Origin: an uncultured Prevotellaceae bacterium
Lineage (GTDB): Bacteria; Bacteroidota; Bacteroidia; Bacteroidales; Bacteroidaceae
NCBI GenBank assembly: GCA_900314655.1
Contig: OMWC01000024.1
Coordinates: forward strand, 1 to 51,426
Reading direction: 5' to 3'
DNA: 51,426 nt
Shown: positions 43,995-51,320 of the stretch, in pieces
Position numbering within the stretch: the first letter of the stretch is position 1
Layout of the letters: each line of letters opens with the position of its first letter
Made by a program: the position numbers and the translations under genes
The notes under the pieces: generated by a model
The model's input: only the letters and a program-made list of their open reading frames with translations
Databases searched by the model: none
What the model was told of the DNA's origin: nothing

Positions 43995-44777
43995 TCAGAA
44001 TAAGAACACACCGAGGCCCGTATTTTTGCGTTTCTGCGCAAGGTCGCTCTTCATACGTTCTGTGGCAGCACGGAAGAAGAAGGAAACGAGATACTCATCA
44101 GTGCCTTCGCTACGTATCTGACGGAGAGCATTGATATAGTCTGCACGGTCTTTAATATCGATGATGAGTAGTGGATGACCAGCATGCAACAGTATCCAAT
44201 TAGAGAGCAGACGTCCCGTACGGCCATTGCCGTCGCGGAAAGGATGCAAGTATTCAAAGAATCCGTGAAAACGGGCTGCGACAATCATTGGATGCACTCC
44301 GCGTTCCATAGCTTCTGCCGTGGACGACATCAAAGCCGGCACGCGTGCCCCCAGCGTCTCGTGGTCGCCAAAGACAGTATCACCTGCCGCCATATCCTCT
44401 GTCGTATAAGCACCAGCCACGGCACCAGGGACCCGGTAAGCCAGTGTATTCTCTGTCACCAGTCTATTGGTCTCACAAAGCAATTTCTCATCAAAAGCAG
44501 CATCGAGGTGTGTGGTCACATAGCGGAAGGCACGGAAATGGTCTGCCATCTCCGTACATTCCAGGAGGGAATGTCCCACTGGTACCATCGCCAGTCCCTG
44601 CTCTTTCAGTATGCGGGTGTCGTCCACAGTGAACGAGTTGCCTTCGATGGCACACGAGTGTGTGGAAAACAGCACCTCATGCCAGTCCATATAGTCGGCT
44701 GGTGCCATTTTCTTTACGATGCACTCTTCATATTCGCATCGCACATCCTCATAATGCTTTATCTCCTGTTCAAACAT
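43995..44777 (-). CDS. Fic-domain protein, class II-type autoinhibited
   Basis: A 260-aa protein with the complete Fic motif HPFRDGNGRTGR (catalytic His178), which in this family transfers AMP from ATP to hydroxyl side chains of target proteins. An N-terminal inhibitory helix matches (S/T)xxxE(G/N): SCAIEG at residues 41-46, whose Glu45 would block the ATP gamma-phosphate site. The inhibitor is thus within the same chain, and no separate antitoxin gene is needed or visible. The target is unknown. Its promoter is TATCTTTG at 44809-44802; it is upstream of recA. Confidence 0.93.
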   Translation of the reverse strand: MFEQEIKHYEDVRCEYEECIVKKMAPADYMDWHEVLFSTHSCAIEGNSFTVDDTRILKEQGLAMVPVGHSLLECTEMADHFRAFRYVTTHLDAAFDEKLLCETNRLVTENTLAYRVPGAVAGAYTTEDMAAGDTVFGDHETLGARVPALMSSTAEAMERGVHPMIVAARFHGFFEYLHPFRDGNGRTGRLLSNWILLHAGHPLLIIDIKDRADYINALRQIRSEGTDEYLVSFFFRAATERMKSDLAQKRKNTGLGVFLF

Positions 44778-44801
44778 TGTTCATCACAACTAATTGTTTG
44801 G

Positions 44802-44809
44802 CAAAGATA
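44802..44809 (-). promoter_or_regulatory. -7 element of the Fic gene
   Basis: The minus strand reads TATCTTTG, 24 nt upstream of the ATG at 44777. Confidence 0.55.
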
Positions 44810-45039
44810 CGAAAAGTTGAGAGCAAAACAAAAGATTTTATTCTTTTTTTTGCCGAGACCGAGTATCTTCACGGAGGAACGACGTAAAGATACGAAAATT
44901 TCGGATAAATGAGAGTAAAATAAATAAATTTATTTTGCCGAATGTGAGAAATTTATGCAAAAGTTGAGAGCAAAACACGATTTAGTCCTTAAGCGGACAA
45001 AATCTTCTAATTTATTCTTTTTTTTGCCGAGACGGAGTA
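44803..45039. repeat. Two to three degenerate copies of a ~55-80-bp repeat
   Basis: AAAAGTTGAGAGCAAAACA occurs identically at 44812-44830 and 44959-44977. A 29-bp end (TTTATTC, T8, GCCGAGACcGAGTA) occurs at 44837-44865 and 45011-45039 with one mismatch. AAAGATACGAAAA recurs at 44803-44815 and 44886-44898, and a weaker middle copy spans ~44911-44950. Confidence 0.75.
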
Positions 45040-45128
45040 AATGATTTGCTTGTCCATAACAGAATTCTAAAGTTTACTTTGCAAAAACAGCAATTTATTC
45101 TAAAATATACTTCATAATAACATAAAAA

Positions 45129-45479
45129 ACATACATCCTACATAAAAACCTCCAAACCACCTTTATTTACAGGCGGTTTGGAGCATGTATGTTTGTTTCA
45201 AACATACATAAACATACATTCACACGGCCCGCAGTTTCTGTAGTTTCAAAGTCGGAAACTAACAGTTTTTCCCATAGAAACTAACAGTTTTCCTAATAAA
45301 AACCGTTAGTTTCGCCCTTTAGACTGTGCGCATAAAATAATCAGGAACGCCCCGCCTACTATCAGCATAAACCTACATTCATGATCGAATGTAGGTTTGT
45401 GTATGTTTTCAACAAACATACATTGCCTACAACCCCTTTATTAAAAGGGTATTTCAGGCTTTTTATGTATGATGTATGT
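45129..45479. repeat. Cluster of ACATACAT motifs and perfect hairpins
   Basis: ACATACAT or ATGTATGT occurs at 45129, 45185, 45202, 45212, 45416 and 45472. Hairpins: 45150-45162 / 45171-45183 (12 of 13 bp), 45185-45195 / 45199-45209 (11 bp, 3-nt loop), 45369-45380 / 45387-45398 (12 bp, 6-nt loop), 45401-45408 / 45414-45421 (8 bp) and 45434-45439 / 45444-45449. Between the two ACATACAT groups, GAAACTAACAGTTTT is repeated 22 bp apart (45255, 45277), with an inverted near-copy at 45299-45313. Confidence 0.8.
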
Positions 45480-45489
45480 TTTTCAACTA

Positions 45490-46305
45490 TTATTTGAAAA
45501 GTTCTGACCTATACTCAAAATGCATGGTATCATAATGATACCACCTTCCACCCCATATAAAACTATGCTTCTCAAATATCTTCACTATTTCATAAGGAAT
45601 GTGGTTCTCATATTGTATCTTTTCTGTTTCAGAACATCTTGGATTTGTCCAAAGCCAGTAATTGGAATATGAAGTGTTTATATCAATTGCGATGCCATAA
45701 CTATGCGCACTTTGACGATTTGCTCCTCTTACTTTCCGCCAATAGAAAGAAGAAGCATTGGTAAGATATTTGTGCAATTGAGAATAGTTAGATAGTTCTG
45801 CAGCTACACTTTCCAGATGCTTTGCGGCCCCGTTGATTTTGGAAAAAGGCACACTCTTGCCAAACCAGTTCACAGGAACCAAGTTGTTCCTAACCTCTGA
45901 TTCATTACAGCCATACATCTTCATGAACAGTTCATCATTCCTCCCCCTACCACAATCATTTAAATAAGCTGGAATAGAAGCACACGTATCGTATGACATA
46001 GAAAACATATCTTCTATATCACAATTATCAAGTTTTTCAACATAGTTTTTTTCCTTGCCATCATCGTATACGATACGAGTACTATCAGCAAAGATTAAAA
46101 GGTTATTCGAATATTTTATATTGAAATCATGATATGCATCTATTATTCTTTTTGCATATAAAGGTATTGTATCTGTTGTTTTTAAGCTATCTTCCGAATC
46201 ACTTGCGGATTCAGAAGATAGCGATTGGTCACCCTGCTTCTTTTGTATTTTATTGCAACCTATTAAAAACAAACAGAATAAAAAAACACATGTAAATCGT
46301 GTCAT
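45490..46305 (-). CDS. M15-family peptidoglycan peptidase lipoprotein
   Basis: A 271-aa lipoprotein (lipobox FLIGC, Cys17) with a Ser/Asp-rich spacer, then a catalytic C-terminal domain. The LAS-type metallopeptidase motifs are complete: SAHSYGIAIDIN (zinc ligands His201 and Asp208) and HYDTMHFEY (catalytic Asp259, zinc ligand His262). Such M15 (VanY/L-Ala-D-Glu endopeptidase-like) enzymes cleave peptidoglycan stem peptides. The extra ~150 residues before the catalytic core are unrecognised. It lies 36 bp downstream of the YARHG lipoprotein. GC is lower than in the core genes. Confidence 0.88.
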   Translation of the reverse strand: MTRFTCVFLFCLFLIGCNKIQKKQGDQSLSSESASDSEDSLKTTDTIPLYAKRIIDAYHDFNIKYSNNLLIFADSTRIVYDDGKEKNYVEKLDNCDIEDMFSMSYDTCASIPAYLNDCGRGRNDELFMKMYGCNESEVRNNLVPVNWFGKSVPFSKINGAAKHLESVAAELSNYSQLHKYLTNASSFYWRKVRGANRQSAHSYGIAIDINTSYSNYWLWTNPRCSETEKIQYENHIPYEIVKIFEKHSFIWGGRWYHYDTMHFEYRSELFK

Positions 46306-46341
46306 TCCTTATTCTTTTTGCCGAAATATTGTCTTAAACAT

Positions 46342-47475
46342 TTATTCATGACTTTTCAAGAACTGAATGTTTTTGTTCTCTATCGCCGACAGTTCAGAAT
46401 TAACATCTTCTTTTTGAGGCTTGTACCATGACTTTTTTGAGAAGTACTCCTTCACATCTTGACTCTTAAAGATGTATCCGTGCATAGCAAAAATAGTGTT
46501 TCGCATTATTTTTATATCCTCCTTCGTTCTCCCTATTAGATCGTTCTCTGTTGCCAATCGTTCTTTTAACCAAGCATATGGATTCTTGGAATCTGTTCCA
46601 TGCTTTGTTTCGTCGGATTCTTTACTTTTCACGTATTCCTCATACTCTGTTCCTTTAAGTTTAGCTTTATTGAGCAGGCTACTAATAGGCGGCTGATTTT
46701 TGTACACAAACGAGACATTCCAATTGAAATCATGCTCATAACAGGCTTCCACATAACCATTACCAGGGTATAAGTAAAACGTTGTTGCTTCATTGGGTTC
46801 CAGGTCAACTCCATTCTCAACTTTCTTCAAATGTGCATTAGACGTTCCGTTAGGAGAATAGAAAGTGAATTCAACGTTATACTCACTACCTTTTATAGGC
46901 ACAGTTCCTACATTACGAATCGCCTGAGTGACGGTTACATTGCCTCCGTATGCTCGCTGAGCTGTCCATGTTCCATTTTCCCGGACAAGACTTCCTTGGA
47001 TTTCATCTGCATGTGTTTTTTTCAAAAATTCTATGTAATCACCTTCAACATCCAAGAGTTTTGAAACGTTCAAATCCGAAATCTCTTTAACGGGTACACC
47101 TGTCTGTATAGCTAGTTCCAAAGAAGCAGAGTCTAATTCAAGTACGCTATAAGTATCATTAAGAACAACTTCATTTTCACTTTTAACTTCAAAAACAAGT
47201 TTCTGCATTCGAGCATTGGCTATAGACACGATATAGCTGACAGAATCATTTTTCTCAATAGTAATGTCTCCCTTCTGAATACTATCAGGAAGACTCATGT
47301 TGTTGATGTTCTTGGCATTAGGGTAAATGCTATAGATGGTAGCTTTGTCTTTTGCATTGATTGCACTGACAAACATGTCTGTTACCTCTTGAATTTTTAC
47401 CTTATTCTTATCTGAATCACATGCACAGCATAAAAGGATACAAAACGTTAGGATAGTAATCTTGATCTTTTCCAT
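46342..47475 (-). CDS. Lipoprotein with C-terminal YARHG domain
   Basis: A 377-aa lipoprotein (CCAC lipobox, Cys19). Residues 1-~275 align end to end by eye with the 272-aa lipoprotein at 48534-49352: an N-terminal VTDMFVSAINAKDKATIY segment, then QAIRNVGTVPIKGSEYNVEF, ending LKGTEYEEYVKSK. The extra C-terminus (~305-365) is a YARHG-type domain, MRNTIFAMHGYIFKS followed by YFSKKSWYKP, with Ala-Met replacing the usual Ala-Arg. Its first 21 residues and leader are almost identical in DNA to those of that paralog. Function is unknown. Confidence 0.75.
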   Translation of the reverse strand: MEKIKITILTFCILLCCACDSDKNKVKIQEVTDMFVSAINAKDKATIYSIYPNAKNINNMSLPDSIQKGDITIEKNDSVSYIVSIANARMQKLVFEVKSENEVVLNDTYSVLELDSASLELAIQTGVPVKEISDLNVSKLLDVEGDYIEFLKKTHADEIQGSLVRENGTWTAQRAYGGNVTVTQAIRNVGTVPIKGSEYNVEFTFYSPNGTSNAHLKKVENGVDLEPNEATTFYLYPGNGYVEACYEHDFNWNVSFVYKNQPPISSLLNKAKLKGTEYEEYVKSKESDETKHGTDSKNPYAWLKERLATENDLIGRTKEDIKIMRNTIFAMHGYIFKSQDVKEYFSKKSWYKPQKEDVNSELSAIENKNIQFLKSHE

Positions 47476-47554
47476 ATTTATATTATTATAATTGTTACAT
47501 CGCCTACTCTTCTAAGGATTTTCGGCAGTCTCCAATTTGAGTGTCTCCACTTAT
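47414..47554 (-). repeat. 141-bp direct repeat, copy 1 (leader plus signal peptide)
   Basis: It aligns without gaps to 49291-49431 (offset 1877), with about six mismatches. It covers the first 21 codons of the YARHG lipoprotein and ~79 bp upstream. Confidence 0.9.
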
Positions 47555-47801
47555 TGTTGCCGGGGCAAAGTGACTGGCTTATTAGTTATTTACAGGCATT
47601 CTCAAGTGAGAATTCCGTTATTACCTGTGCAGAGATACATATCACAACCACCGGCATCGAAATAATAAGAATGTTCTTTTTCATAATGATATATTTTAGA
47701 TTGTCTTTCACATTAATTGCAATGAAAAGAAAGCCTGTTAGCGCTTTAACTTTTTACCATTCTCTTTTGACGAGATATTTTTTTAATTTAGATTATGACT
47801 A
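47476..47801. other. 326-bp spacer between lipoprotein genes
   Basis: It begins with the 141-bp repeat. The remainder contains one small signal-peptide-like minus-strand ORF (47586-47684) and is otherwise AT-rich and unassigned; it may be the site of a lost gene. Confidence 0.5.
47586..47684 (-). CDS. Possible 32-aa signal-peptide-like small ORF
   Basis: A minus-strand ATG-to-TAA frame encodes MKKNILIISMPVVVICISAQ plus a 12-residue tail, VITEFSLENACK. The lysine start, hydrophobic core and Ala-Gln cleavage-like end resemble a Bacteroidota signal peptide. It could be a small secreted or membrane peptide, or the surviving start of a deleted exported protein. There is no homology evidence. Confidence 0.3.
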   Translation of the reverse strand: MKKNILIISMPVVVICISAQVITEFSLENACK

Positions 47802-48524
47802 TTAATATTTTATAAGCCTGTTGTATTGTTTAGCCGATTTCTCAAACTTGTTGAGTTGTTGTGGAGTCATATACTTTTTCATATTATCGAGAGTGCGTTT
47901 GTTATTACTGGCTTCAGTCATAACCCCTTCGTTCATAGACCACCAGAGAGAGCCTGGATCCATGTCGTATAAACCCTGTATGGTGTTTACTATGTCTGTA
48001 AAAGACACGAGAGTTTTGTTAATGACCTTTTGTGCATCCTCCTTTTCTTGTGCGAACTTCTGCTCTTCCATTTCGGCAGCTTTGGCAGAGGCGTATTCTT
48101 CAGAGAGTAAGGCATCGTGAATGGTTTTGTCGTTGTCACCCTTCTTGATGAGATTATGCTTGAGTGCAAAAGTGACACTTTCCGGTTCACTGCCGAAAAT
48201 GTTCCAAGTATGTTCAACAACCATTTTTTTGCCAGCTTTGGCGACAATCATGGCGACATCGCTTACGGAGGTGACCTTATACTTTCCTTCACCGGCTTCA
48301 ATAAGTGTTAAACTGTCTGGGTTAATGCTTGAAAGTTTTATCTTGCTGAATTGAAAGCTATTAGGATGGGCCATCAGAGTGTCGATTTTCAGGGTGTCGC
48401 CACTATTTACTGCATGGGCGAAATCGACAGCAAATTCCTTGAACTTAGATTCCTCTGAGCAAGATGTTGCTGTAACGAGTAGTGATACTAATAGTAGCAC
48501 CACGTAAAAAGTCTTTTTGTTCAT
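47802..48524 (-). CDS. Lipoprotein of the local paralogous family
   Basis: A 240-aa lipoprotein (lipobox ATSC, Cys22). Residues ~28-130 resemble the N-terminal domain of the two neighbouring lipoproteins: FAVDFAHAVNSGDTLKIDTLM, then a KYKVTSV-type strand and NLIKKGDNDKTIHDALL. The second half differs: an acidic/basic helical segment (~137-165, AEMEEQKFAQEKEDAQKV) and YMTPQQLNKFEKSAKQYNRL at the end. It starts 9 bp after the upstream lipoprotein stop, so the two are cotranscribed. Function is unknown. Confidence 0.75.
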   Translation of the reverse strand: MNKKTFYVVLLLVSLLVTATSCSEESKFKEFAVDFAHAVNSGDTLKIDTLMAHPNSFQFSKIKLSSINPDSLTLIEAGEGKYKVTSVSDVAMIVAKAGKKMVVEHTWNIFGSEPESVTFALKHNLIKKGDNDKTIHDALLSEEYASAKAAEMEEQKFAQEKEDAQKVINKTLVSFTDIVNTIQGLYDMDPGSLWWSMNEGVMTEASNNKRTLDNMKKYMTPQQLNKFEKSAKQYNRLIKY

Positions 48525-48533
48525 GTCTATACT

Positions 48534-49352
48534 TTATTTTGTTTTAAGAAACTCTTCGTATTCTCCACCTTTAACTTCATAATATCTCGAGACGACTTCA
48601 CACCTGGAAGCCTCATTGATATTAAATTTCAGAGCGGCTTTATATATTTGGCGTCCAGCACCTTCTGCGGGGAAACGCGTACTCAAAAAGATTGTCTGCT
48701 TGGGTGCGATATCCTTACCCTTTGCCTCATTGGCGCCAAACATTTCGCACGATATAATTACTTTATAGTCCTCGCCTCTTATTGCATGACTTCCTTTGTT
48801 GGTCACTTGCGCCACAATGGTACTAGGCTCATCGACCATACACTTTATATCGCTTTTCTCCCAGTTTACTTCGGTCGTGACATTCTTCTTAAGCTGTTCT
48901 GCGGTCTTATCAAAAAGGAAATCATAAAAAGTTGTGTCGGAAAAGGCCTTCAGCATTTCCTGATCATCCATATCTTTCTTAATCCACCCGGTTTCCTGGG
49001 CAAAAGACATCTGCTCTTTAGGGAATGAAAACAGACCATGAGAACTGACTATTTTGAACGATTCTTTATCTTTTCCGGTCACAACAAGCCAGATTCCATT
49101 ACCCAGCGACACCTTGTGACCGCCTGTCATGTTGTCCTCATTAATCTGAATGCTATCCATCTTGAAGTCAGAGGCGAATTCATCAACATCAGCCGTACCG
49201 GGATACATCTTTGTGATTCTGGATTTGTCACCACTCTGGACAGCAGCGGCAAAATCTGTTGCAAACCGTTTGATTTCCTCGACCTTGTTTGAATCACATG
49301 CACAGCATAAGAGGATACAAAACGTTAGGATAGTAATCTTGATCTTTTCCAT
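48534..49352 (-). CDS. Lipoprotein, shorter paralog of the YARHG lipoprotein
   Basis: A 272-aa lipoprotein whose first 21 residues are identical to those of the protein at 46342-47475. It has the shared N-terminal domain (FATDFAAAVQSGDKSRITKMYPG), a central link (GWIKKDMDDQEMLKAF) and the second shared domain (VAQVTNKGSHAIRGEDYKVI), and stops at VKGGEYEEFLKTK just where the paralog continues into YARHG. Function is unknown; a surface or periplasmic role follows from the lipobox. Confidence 0.8.
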   Translation of the reverse strand: MEKIKITILTFCILLCCACDSNKVEEIKRFATDFAAAVQSGDKSRITKMYPGTADVDEFASDFKMDSIQINEDNMTGGHKVSLGNGIWLVVTGKDKESFKIVSSHGLFSFPKEQMSFAQETGWIKKDMDDQEMLKAFSDTTFYDFLFDKTAEQLKKNVTTEVNWEKSDIKCMVDEPSTIVAQVTNKGSHAIRGEDYKVIISCEMFGANEAKGKDIAPKQTIFLSTRFPAEGAGRQIYKAALKFNINEASRCEVVSRYYEVKGGEYEEFLKTK

Positions 49353-49431
49353 TTTTATATTATTTTAATTGTTACATCGCCTACTCTTCTAAGGATTTTC
49401 GGCAGTCTCCAATTTGAGAACCTCCACTTAT
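49291..49431 (-). repeat. 141-bp direct repeat, copy 2 (leader plus signal peptide)
   Basis: It is the partner of 47414-47554, about 96% identical by eye. It ends within the stop codon of the gene at 49428-50654, so the duplicated unit is exactly intergenic spacer plus signal-peptide codons. Confidence 0.9.
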
Positions 49432-50654
49432 CGCATCCACAAGCAAGCATTCTGCTTATAGATAGCAACAACTTTTCCATTTGCTACCATCAAAGAATAG
49501 TCAACGTTACCCCATTGATCAACGATTTTTACTCGTTTGGCAGTTTTTCCATACTGCATCATGTCTCTCACTGTGGGTTCATAATACTTCAAGTATTCTT
49601 TGGCATTATTGATAACATAAGGATTATATAAGGTAATATATTCCTGCAACAAAGCCAATGGGGTTCCAATCTTGATATTACCAGTATTTAGAAGACTATT
49701 GACATACGTGGCTCCGTATTTCTGACCTAATTTAGAGGCTTTATTCCTGAAGGTACTTATTATATTGGCAATTCGTTTCTTTTCATTTTCCTCTTTTTTC
49801 TTCACTGATTCTCCCCCTTCCAGATTGTCTGTACTTCCGTCTGGATATCTTATTTCACCATTCCATGGAGTCAATTCGGGATAGTTAGCGATACGGCGAT
49901 CCGCCACTTCGTCAAAGGTTGAGTATTGATTCGAGTCTCCAAAGAATGTTACTTGTTCTTTGAAAAAACCAGTAAAAACCGTCCCATCATTCATGGTGAA
50001 TACCATTTTACCACCTATCACTTTGAGTACGCCATTTTTCTTGTGCAATATTGTTCCATTACCTAAACAGTCGTTATTCCCCCAATCTACACCATAGAAG
50101 ATCCTGTCCCCGTTAGGGAATCCTGGCCTATACCCTCTACTCACTAAAAATGCATAATACGATGAAGCCACACTATTCCCTTGATCTGCTATTTCTTTTA
50201 TCGCTTTCAGTGCCTTGGATTCATCTATCTCTTCTCCGTATAGTAAATTGAGAGCGGGAATTACTTTTGCAGCATCAACAGTGTCTTGTATAGATATTTC
50301 TCTTTTTTCTCTGGATTGCTGTGTTTGCAACAATAGTTCAAACCATGATTTCGTATTCTTGTCTTCTAATAATTTAGAATTTTGCAAAATAAATTGTTCT
50401 CTTAATTCGACCTTTTTTCTTTCTTGCTCAGCCTTTAATTCCGCTTCCTTTCTTTCCTTTTCTGCTTTTAATTCTGCCTCCTTTTTTTCTTGCTCGGCAA
50501 TCAATTGTGCAGTTTTCTTCCGTTCTTTTCTTTCTTTAACACCGTCAGAGATAGATTTTATAATACCATAAAGATATTGAGAATAACCATGCTGGGGTGT
50601 ACCTATTACCAATAATAGCAATAATACTCTAATTATAATCCTTTTATTATTCAT
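49428..50654 (-). CDS. Secreted coiled-coil protein with MORN-like segment
   Basis: A 408-aa protein with a signal peptide (1-~25, ending GYSQ). Residues ~45-90 are a charged coiled coil with repeated KKEAELKAEKERKEAELKAE heptads. A helical, Sel1-like stretch follows (~145-170, IADQGNSVASSYYAFLVSRGY), then short MORN-like units (NDGTVFTGFFKE, NGEIRYPDGSTDNLEGG). A second Lys/Glu-rich patch (~285-295) leads to an unrecognised C-terminus ending VVAIYKQNACLWMR. No function is assigned. It lies 75 bp upstream of the next lipoprotein gene. Confidence 0.7.
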   Translation of the reverse strand: MNNKRIIIRVLLLLLVIGTPQHGYSQYLYGIIKSISDGVKERKERKKTAQLIAEQEKKEAELKAEKERKEAELKAEQERKKVELREQFILQNSKLLEDKNTKSWFELLLQTQQSREKREISIQDTVDAAKVIPALNLLYGEEIDESKALKAIKEIADQGNSVASSYYAFLVSRGYRPGFPNGDRIFYGVDWGNNDCLGNGTILHKKNGVLKVIGGKMVFTMNDGTVFTGFFKEQVTFFGDSNQYSTFDEVADRRIANYPELTPWNGEIRYPDGSTDNLEGGESVKKKEENEKKRIANIISTFRNKASKLGQKYGATYVNSLLNTGNIKIGTPLALLQEYITLYNPYVINNAKEYLKYYEPTVRDMMQYGKTAKRVKIVDQWGNVDYSLMVANGKVVAIYKQNACLWMR

Positions 50655-50747
50655 AATAGTGTTAGTAGAATTTTAACATACAAACAAATCTTATGTTATT
50701 TATACTCAAAGGGGTGATCCTATGTGAAACACCTTATAGGAGGCTTT

Positions 50748-51320
50748 TTAAAGAGTTTTATTGAACGTCCTTTGTATAAGTCTTGTCTTACCTTCATTAT
50801 CAATATGTTCCCAACTAACCACCATTTCTTGATCATTAATCAGATTAATTTTCATTTCAAAAGGTTTTTGAGAAACTCTTTCAATCCATTTATTCGTAAT
50901 TTCTTTTAGTTGTCTAAAATATGGGGGAAAGCGTTCTTCTAAAGCGAAGTTTCTCGTAGATTTCCCATGATCTGAAGTAAAAATAGGCCCATAATCAAAT
51001 GCTACCGGTGAATTATTAAATATTAGCGTTAAAACGGAATCTTTAAAATTATAATTTCCTTCTTTTTGTGCATATAAATATAAACCAATACGGTCTTCAT
51101 ACACAAAATATCTTTTGTACCCTTCGCCATACAAAAACGTTCCGTCTTTTTCAATTTTCAATTTCCACAGATATGAATTCTCATATGCTTCTTCATTTGA
51201 CCTTTCTTGTATTTCACATATCCATAAGCCTGTTAGTTTTGATTGCGCAGAAACATCTGTATATGACAAGAGAGACATGTACAGAAAGAGTGGAATCCAT
51301 AATAGATTAACTTGTTTCAT
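50748..51320 (-). CDS. Secreted protein of unknown function, possibly lipocalin-like
   Basis: A 190-aa protein. The ATG at 51320 starts a signal peptide (MKQVNLLWIPLFLYMSLLSY...VSAQ); the longer frame begins with GTG. The mature part opens KLTGLWICEI and continues WKLKIEKDGTFLYGEGY, the beta-strand pattern of small lipocalin-like barrels, but no conserved signature confirms this. It is first in the minus-strand run of exported proteins; a 93-bp AT-rich gap separates it from the next gene. Confidence 0.6.
   Translation of the reverse strand: MKQVNLLWIPLFLYMSLLSYTDVSAQSKLTGLWICEIQERSNEEAYENSYLWKLKIEKDGTFLYGEGYKRYFVYEDRIGLYLYAQKEGNYNFKDSVLTLIFNNSPVAFDYGPIFTSDHGKSTRNFALEERFPPYFRQLKEITNKWIERVSQKPFEMKINLINDQEMVVSWEHIDNEGKTRLIQRTFNKTL

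Larger units (their letters stand above)
44778..45489. other. 712-bp gene-free, repeat-rich spacer
   Basis: I find no credible gene here. The first part (44803-45039) contains copies of an AAAGTTGAGAGCAAAACA ... GCCGAGAC-GAGTA repeat; the second (45129-45479) is a dense cluster of hairpins built on ACATACAT. It marks the change from moderate-GC core genes to the AT-rich lipoprotein region. Confidence 0.75.

Noticed and set aside
45129..45479. CRISPR array
   Set aside because: The repeats are only 8-15 bp, are not evenly spaced, occur in both orientations, and no cas gene is present.
46472..47064. Plus-strand frames of 74-77 codons within the YARHG lipoprotein gene
   Set aside because: Low-complexity antisense shadows; the minus-strand gene has a lipobox and a recognisable domain.
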